DNA from: JAPHSX01 sp050298555
GTDB lineage: Bacteria; Pseudomonadota; Gammaproteobacteria; Thiohalomonadales; Thiohalomonadaceae
Assembly (NCBI GenBank): GCA_050298555.1
Contig: JBNKUL010000074.1
Coordinates: forward strand, 50,334-114,333
Direction of reading: 5' to 3'
Length of the DNA: 64,000 nt
Shown here in pieces: positions 59,093 through 64,000 of the stretch. Both the position numbers and the translations under genes were made by a program. Numbering within the stretch: position 1 is the first letter of the stretch; the number at the start of each line of letters is the position of its first letter. A model generated the notes under the pieces. It ran no database searches and had not been told where the DNA came from. It was given only the letters and a program-made list of their open reading frames with translations.

Positions 59093-61686
59093 GCCAGGCT
59101 CTTACTCACCACTTCATACACATCCGGCGACAGCCCGCCGCTGTCGAGGATGCGCTGCAGCTCCGCACGCATTAGCACCTGATAACTCTCGGTCAGACCG
59201 CGCCAGCGGGTAAGCGGCCCCAGCAGCCGTGCCGCCAGCTGCGGGTTGCGGCCGTTCAATTCGATCACCTTGTCGGCAAGCAGGCGATAGCCGCCACCGC
59301 TTTCGTCATGGAAGCGGGCCGGATTACCGGCGGCGAAGGCGCCGACGAGCGAGCGCACCCGGTTGGGGTTGGTGAGAATAAAGTCGGGGTGGCCCATCAA
59401 TGCCTCGACCTTATGCAGAGTGTCCGGCATGCCGGAGCGGGCCTGCACCGTGAACCACTTGTCCAGCACCAGCATGTCGTGGCGCCAGCTGTCGTAGAAG
59501 GCCTCCAGCGCCTCCTCGGCGGGCGGATGGCCGTTGTCCACCAGCGCGCTGAGGGCCGCCATGGAATCGGTCATGTTGTGGGCATCGGCAAACTGTCGCC
59601 CGGCCAGCTCCCCCCGGTCCAGCAGTGAGAGGTAGGCGAGGCAGAGGTTACGCAGGCGCCGACGCGCCATGGCCTCGGCATCGAGGCTAAAAGCACTACC
59701 GTCGTGCAGTGACTCATAGCGGGCCTGCAGCGCCTCACGGTGACGCTCCGCCAACGCTCGGCGCAGGAACTGGCGCACCGCATGGATCGCCCGCGGGTCT
59801 GCCGGGCTTTCGCACTCGGCCACATAGGCCTCGTCGGGCAGGCTCAGCGCCTCGGCGGCCAGTGCGGGATCGATCTGATCATCACTCAAGGTCTTGCCGA
59901 AGGCATCGCTCAGGCCCTCATCCAGGGAGAGCCCCCTCCCCTCTCGCTGCTCCGCCAACAGACGCCGCATTACTCGCAGCGCCAGCTGCTGCCCCGCCTC
60001 CCAACGGTTGAAGGAGTCGCTCTCGTTGCCCATGAGGAAGGCCAGTTCGTCATCGCTGTAATCGTGCTGCAAAATCACCGGCGCGGAAAAACCACGCAGC
60101 AACGAGGGTACCGGCTCACTGTCGATATTGTCGAAGACAAACGACTGCTCGGCCTCGGTAAAGTCGACCACCTGCTCGGGCAACACGGTTTTCCCTGAGC
60201 GCTCCAGCAGCGCCAGCTTCAGCGGAATGTGCAGCGGCAGCTTTTCGCTCTGCCCCGGCGTCGGCGGGGTATGCTGTTTTAGTGTCAGAGTGTAACGCCT
60301 GCCCTCTGCATCGTAGTCGCGGGCCAGGGTGACGCGCGGCGTCCCGGACTGAGCGTACCAGCGGCGGAACTGCTGCAGATCGACGCCGTTGGCCTCCTCC
60401 ATCGCCGTAACGAAATCGTCGCAGGTCACCGCACTGCCGTCGTGGCGCTCGAAGTAGCGATCGGAGCCCTTGCGGAAACCCTCTTCACCCAGCAGGGTGT
60501 GGAGCATGCGCACCACCTCGGCCCCCTTTTCGTAGACCGTGACGGTGTAGAAGTTGTTGATCTCCACATAGGAGTCGGGGCGCACCGGGTGGGCCATGGG
60601 GCCGGCGTCCTCGGGGAACTGGTGGGCGCGCAGCAGGCGTACATCGTCGATACGTTTGACCGCCGCCGAGGTCATGTCACTGGTGAACTGCTGATCGCGC
60701 AGGACGGTGAAGCCCTCCTTCAACGACAGCTGGAACCAGTCGCGGCAGGTCACACGGTTACCCGACCAGTTGTGGAAGTACTCATGGCCGATCACCCCTT
60801 CGATGCTGACGAAGTCGACGTCGGTGGCCGACTCGGGACGCGCCAGCACGAATTTAGAATTAAAGACGTTGAGCCCCTTGTTCTCCATCGCCCCCATGTT
60901 GAAGTCGTCGACCGCGACGACCATGTAGAGGTCGAGGTCGTACTCGCGGCCATACCTCTCCTCGTCCCACTTCATCGCACGTTTTAATGAGGCGACCGCA
61001 TGGTCACACTTGTTCTCGTTACCGTGCTGCACGTAGAACTCGATCGCCACCTCGCGACCCGACATGGTGGAAAAGCTGTCGCTCACACAGGCCAGGTCAC
61101 CGGCGACCAGGGCAAAGAGGTAACAGGGCTTGGGGAAGGGGTCGTGCCACACCGCGTAGTGCTTGCCGTTCTCCAGCTCACCGGTTTCCGTACGATTGCC
61201 GTTGGCCAGCAGCTGCGGGTATAGCTCCCTGTCGGCAACGATGGTGGTGGTGAAGACGCTGAGCACGTCGGGACGGTCGGGGTAGAAGGTGATACGGCGG
61301 AAGCCCTCCGCCTCACATTGCGTACAGAAATTACCGCTGGAGAGGTAGAGCCCCTCCAGTGCAGTGTTGGCGGCGGGTTCGACGGCGGTGGTGATGGTCA
61401 GCTCGCACTGCGCCGGTGTCTGCAGGGTGAGTGAGCTGTCATCCACCCGGTATTCATCGGCGCTCAGGGGACGTCCGTCCAGCTCTACCGAGACCAGTTC
61501 CAGTTCAGCGCCGTCGAGGCGCAGAGTACGCTCCTCGCCACGGGCATGCAGCTTCAGGGTGGAGCGCACCGTAGTACGACTCCCCTCCAGCTCGAAGTGG
61601 AGCGCCACCGACTCCACGTCATGGCTGTAGGGGGTGTAGTCCTTGCGGTAGATGGTGGCGGGGGAGTTTTGTTCGTTCATGGTCAT
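59089..61686 (-). CDS. pepN: Aminopeptidase N (M1 family)
   Basis: The 865-residue cytosolic zinc exopeptidase removes N-terminal residues from peptides. Motifs are GAMEN (MGAMENKGLNVF) and HEYFHNWSGNRVT, with the third ligand Glu in LSLKEGFTV, plus long C-terminal helical domains typical of PepN. ATG 61686 has GAG about 11 bases upstream; ATG 61680 is an alternative. Not part of the B12 pathway, though it sits between cob genes. It overlaps the end of the diguanylate cyclase gene by four bases. Confidence 0.95.
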   Translation of the reverse strand: MTMNEQNSPATIYRKDYTPYSHDVESVALHFELEGSRTTVRSTLKLHARGEERTLRLDGAELELVSVELDGRPLSADEYRVDDSSLTLQTPAQCELTITTAVEPAANTALEGLYLSSGNFCTQCEAEGFRRITFYPDRPDVLSVFTTTIVADRELYPQLLANGNRTETGELENGKHYAVWHDPFPKPCYLFALVAGDLACVSDSFSTMSGREVAIEFYVQHGNENKCDHAVASLKRAMKWDEERYGREYDLDLYMVVAVDDFNMGAMENKGLNVFNSKFVLARPESATDVDFVSIEGVIGHEYFHNWSGNRVTCRDWFQLSLKEGFTVLRDQQFTSDMTSAAVKRIDDVRLLRAHQFPEDAGPMAHPVRPDSYVEINNFYTVTVYEKGAEVVRMLHTLLGEEGFRKGSDRYFERHDGSAVTCDDFVTAMEEANGVDLQQFRRWYAQSGTPRVTLARDYDAEGRRYTLTLKQHTPPTPGQSEKLPLHIPLKLALLERSGKTVLPEQVVDFTEAEQSFVFDNIDSEPVPSLLRGFSAPVILQHDYSDDELAFLMGNESDSFNRWEAGQQLALRVMRRLLAEQREGRGLSLDEGLSDAFGKTLSDDQIDPALAAEALSLPDEAYVAECESPADPRAIHAVRQFLRRALAERHREALQARYESLHDGSAFSLDAEAMARRRLRNLCLAYLSLLDRGELAGRQFADAHNMTDSMAALSALVDNGHPPAEEALEAFYDSWRHDMLVLDKWFTVQARSGMPDTLHKVEALMGHPDFILTNPNRVRSLVGAFAAGNPARFHDESGGGYRLLADKVIELNGRNPQLAARLLGPLTRWRGLTESYQVLMRAELQRILDSGGLSPDVYEVVSKSLA

Positions 61687-61717
61687 GATTTCGTTGTCTC
61701 GGTGGGCGCTGCCCGCC

Positions 61718-62452
61718 CTACGCAGAGGGAATAATTACGGCGGTAAGCAATACCACCAGTTCAATAATTTCGATCAAGGCCCCGGCCGCATCGCCGGTAA
61801 AGCCCTGCAAGCGCCGCACCAGGGCACTACGGAAAATAACAAAGACGATCAGCGTGACGCCTAGCAGCCACAGTGCCGCAGCCTGCAACCACCACAGCAG
61901 GGCCGCTGCAACCGCCGCCAGGAGCATCCACGCCGCACCGCGCGGCAGGTGCGATACCATATCCGAGGCGAGCCCCTGTTTGCGCACGTAGGGAGTGGTC
62001 AGCATCAGCAACAGGGCAAAGCTACGCCCCACCAGCGGCACGATCAATAACAGCACCCCATGGCCGTGCAACTCCAGCAGCGCGGCATACTTGAGCAGCA
62101 GCAGCGCCACCACGGCACTCACCCCCATCGGGCCGCAGTAGGGGTCTTTCATGATCGCCAGGGTGCGCTCGCGATCGCCCTGGCCGCCCACCCAGGCATC
62201 GGCCATGTCGGCCACACCGTCGATATGCAGGGCGCCACTGAGGAAGAGCCACAGCACCAGCAGCAGGGCCGCCAGCAGCGTCGGGGAGAGTGTCGCTGCA
62301 AGCTCAGTTAGCGCAAACAGAATGGCGCCGATAATCAGGCCAACCAGCGGGTAAAAGAGCAGTGAGCGGCCGACCGTTTTCGGTTCGAGGACGGCCAGCC
62401 TGGGCGTCGGCAGGCGGGTGAGGAACTGCAGCGCCAGCCAGAACGCGTTCAT
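61718..62452 (-). CDS. cobS: Adenosylcobinamide-GDP ribazoletransferase CobS
   Basis: The 244-residue membrane enzyme joins adenosyl-GDP-cobinamide and alpha-ribazole (or its phosphate) to give adenosylcobalamin. Membrane segments dominate, and the N-terminal FLTRLPTPRL and HIDGVADMADAWVGG with DPYCGPMGVSA are typical. ATG 62452 overlaps the cobC stop by one base, so the two final steps are co-translated. pepN starts 31 bases downstream. Confidence 0.93.
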   Translation of the reverse strand: MNAFWLALQFLTRLPTPRLAVLEPKTVGRSLLFYPLVGLIIGAILFALTELAATLSPTLLAALLLVLWLFLSGALHIDGVADMADAWVGGQGDRERTLAIMKDPYCGPMGVSAVVALLLLKYAALLELHGHGVLLLIVPLVGRSFALLLMLTTPYVRKQGLASDMVSHLPRGAAWMLLAAVAAALLWWLQAAALWLLGVTLIVFVIFRSALVRRLQGFTGDAAGALIEIIELVVLLTAVIIPSA

Positions 62453-63066
62453 TAGATGGACGGCCCCTCGAATACCAGCTGCGAGTAGGCCTCGCCGTGG
62501 CGGCCGGAGTCGACGCGGATACGCACGATGGTGGCGTTACGAGGGTCGAAGCGGTAGAAGCTCTCCAGCGGCATGCTCAGCGCCTTGAGCAGCAGAATAC
62601 GCATCATCCCCGCGTGGCCCACCAGCAGGATCCGTTTGCCGCCATGGTTGGCCAGCATCTGGTCCCAGGCGTTGCCGATGCGGCGGTAGAAATCAGCCAG
62701 GGGTTCGGCATTGGGCGGGGTGTTGCTGAGCGGGTCGCGCCAGAAGGCGGAGAGCGCCGCCTCGTCCTGCGCCAGGATCTCTTTGGCCGTCATCCCCTCC
62801 CAGTCGCCGAAGCCAATCTCGCGAAAACGGTCGGTCTGCTCCACCGGGATAGCCAGGCGCCCCCCCACCTCCTCGGCAAAGGCGGCGCAGCGGCTCAGGT
62901 CTGAGGTGACGATCTGTTGCCACTCGTCGCGCCCCTCGACTGCGGCACGCATCTGCGCCCAGCCGCGCTCGGAGAGCGGGTCATCCACATGGCCGCGGTA
63001 CTTCGAGCCGCCCTCCGGTTCACCGTGGCGGATGATGTCGATGATGGTCGTTGTTGCCTCGGCCAT
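62452..63066 (-). CDS. cobC: Alpha-ribazole phosphatase-like histidine phosphatase CobC
   Basis: The 204-residue histidine phosphatase has the active-site IRHGEP near residue 13, SDLSRC, and the second His in LVGHAGMMRILL. It removes phosphate from alpha-ribazole-5-phosphate or adenosylcobalamin-5-phosphate, the family role when beside cobS and cobT. Start ATG 63066. It lies six bases after cobT, in the order cobT-cobC-cobS. Confidence 0.88.
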   Translation of the reverse strand: MAEATTTIIDIIRHGEPEGGSKYRGHVDDPLSERGWAQMRAAVEGRDEWQQIVTSDLSRCAAFAEEVGGRLAIPVEQTDRFREIGFGDWEGMTAKEILAQDEAALSAFWRDPLSNTPPNAEPLADFYRRIGNAWDQMLANHGGKRILLVGHAGMMRILLLKALSMPLESFYRFDPRNATIVRIRVDSGRHGEAYSQLVFEGPSI

Positions 63067-63072
63067 AGCGGC

Positions 63073-64000
63073 TTACTGACTCTTCTCCGCCACGCCCGCC
63101 TCGGCGAAGGTGGCCATGTTGTTGTGCAACGCGCAGGCGAGGCGCAGCAGCGGCACGCAAGTGGCGGCACCGCTGCCCTCACCCAGGCGCATCCCCAGGT
63201 CCAGCAGCGGCTGCTCCGCCAGGGCCTCGACCATTGCGGCGTGGCCGGGCTCGGCCGAGGCGTGGCTGAGGAGGAGCCAGGGCTCGATGGAGGGGTTGAT
63301 GTGAAACGCCACCAGGGCGGCGGCGGTGGCGATGAAGCCATCCACCAACACCGGTAGCCCCTGCTGGGCGCAGGCGATGTAAGCACCGGCCAGGGCGGCG
63401 ATCTCGAAGCCGCCGACGTGGCGCAGCACCTCCAGCGGTGTCTCCATCACATCCTGGTGCAGCGCCAGGGCCTGTTCGATTACCCCGGCCTTGTGGGAGA
63501 CACCGTCGCTGTCGAGGCCGGTGCCCGGCCCTACCAGCTCAGAAGCCGAGCGACGCAGCAGCACGCAGGCCAGGGCGGTGGCCGAGGTAGTGTTGGCGAT
63601 ACCCATCTCACCGCCGATAAAGAGTTGCGCCCCCGAGGCGGTGGCACGTGCCACCGCCTCGCGACCGGCATCGAGGGCGATGGCCAGCTGCGCCTCGCTC
63701 ATCGCCGCCTCCTGGGCGAAGTTGGCGGTGCCGTTGCCAGCGCGGTGCGATATCACGCCGGGCAGCTCAGGCGGCTCACTCGCCGCCCCGGTATCGACCA
63801 CCTCCAGCGTGGCGCCCAGGCTCTTCGCCAGTACGCTGATCGCCGCACCGCCGTGAGCGAAGTTGGCGATCATCGCCACCGTCACCTCCTGCGGGAAGGC
63901 GGAGACCCCCTCGGCGGCGATGCCGTGGTCGGCGGCGAAGACCGAGATGTGGACCTTCTCCAGCGTCGGCTTCTCCACCCCCTGCATCCCCGCAAGGCGC
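63073..64000 (-). CDS. cobT: Nicotinate-nucleotide--dimethylbenzimidazole phosphoribosyltransferase CobT, N-terminus beyond window
   Basis: The frame is open to the right edge, so the start is outside and 309 codons are visible. The enzyme makes alpha-ribazole phosphate from nicotinate mononucleotide and DMB, the product of BluB. Visible motifs: VFAADHGIAAEGVSAFP, GGEMGIANTTSA and the catalytic Glu loop MRLGEGSGAA. An internal ATG at 63987 is not the true start, since the homologous sequence runs on upstream. It is first of the cobT-cobC-cobS group in the window. Confidence 0.93.
   Translation of the reverse strand, partial: RLAGMQGVEKPTLEKVHISVFAADHGIAAEGVSAFPQEVTVAMIANFAHGGAAISVLAKSLGATLEVVDTGAASEPPELPGVISHRAGNGTANFAQEAAMSEAQLAIALDAGREAVARATASGAQLFIGGEMGIANTTSATALACVLLRRSASELVGPGTGLDSDGVSHKAGVIEQALALHQDVMETPLEVLRHVGGFEIAALAGAYIACAQQGLPVLVDGFIATAAALVAFHINPSIEPWLLLSHASAEPGHAAMVEALAEQPLLDLGMRLGEGSGAATCVPLLRLACALHNNMATFAEAGVAEKSQ

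Overview
The window is a dense, high-GC piece of a gammaproteobacterial chromosome. It holds 53 protein-coding genes (two cut by the window edges), few gaps above 200 bases, and no rRNA, recognisable tRNA, insertion sequence, prophage or CRISPR array. The gene content (phoBR, dam, a fused argA, rppH-ptsP, pilU, pepN, SD-led operons) fits Gammaproteobacteria. A SulP/SLC13/carbonic-anhydrase operon and a complete-looking late B12 pathway suggest an environmental, possibly sulfur-oxidising or autotrophic Chromatiales-like organism. That placement is inference.

Layout. 1-3.5 kb: a YgjP-type metallopeptidase (cut at the left edge), a spermidine-synthase-like protein, a thioredoxin-DsbD-like membrane protein and a PilZ-like protein. 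3.5-6.7 kb: pstS, phoR and phoB, with Pho boxes of matching design before pstS and phoB. 6.7-11.4 kb: ilvD and a P2-type cation ATPase. 11.5-16.9 kb: a TetR regulator followed by an RND/MMPL transporter, a LolA-like periplasmic protein and a DUF1302-like outer-membrane protein, apparently one trans-envelope transport unit. 16.9-26 kb: a zinc-type CDF exporter; a four-gene operon (UspA-like, SulP, SLC13 with RCK-C domains, beta-carbonic anhydrase) behind a consensus sigma-54 promoter; and, divergent from it, a histidine kinase and NtrC-type regulator. Paired 15-base palindromes lie between the two. 26-28.6 kb: an ATP-grasp ligase translationally coupled to a GNAT-papain-like peptidase fusion. 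28.7-32.1 kb: argE, argA and dam. 32.2-35.8 kb: a binding lipoprotein and a hybrid histidine kinase. 35.9-40.8 kb: pilU, ptsP and rppH, divergent from a HAD phosphatase.

40.8-64 kb is a B12 island: btuCD, an orphan ParA, a cobalamin riboswitch with a visible SD-sequestering hairpin, btuB, two unrelated cobalamin adenosyltransferases (PduO type and CobO type), two BtuF-like proteins, cobB/cbiA, bluB, cobD, cbiB, cobQ, cobS, cobC and cobT (cut at the right edge). Together these import corrinoids, amidate and adenosylate the ring, make the aminopropanol arm and DMB, and assemble the nucleotide loop. The corrin-ring genes and cobU/cobP are not in the window. Interspersed are an EAL-CZB and a CZB-PAS-GGDEF protein, a likely zinc-responsive pair of opposing c-di-GMP enzymes, plus YcgN, PepN and small conserved proteins.

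The strongest candidates for undescribed biology are the sigma-54-controlled anion/carbonic-anhydrase operon with its dedicated two-component system, the ATP-grasp/GNAT-peptidase pair, the RND-LolA-DUF1302 envelope unit and the paired CZB c-di-GMP enzymes.
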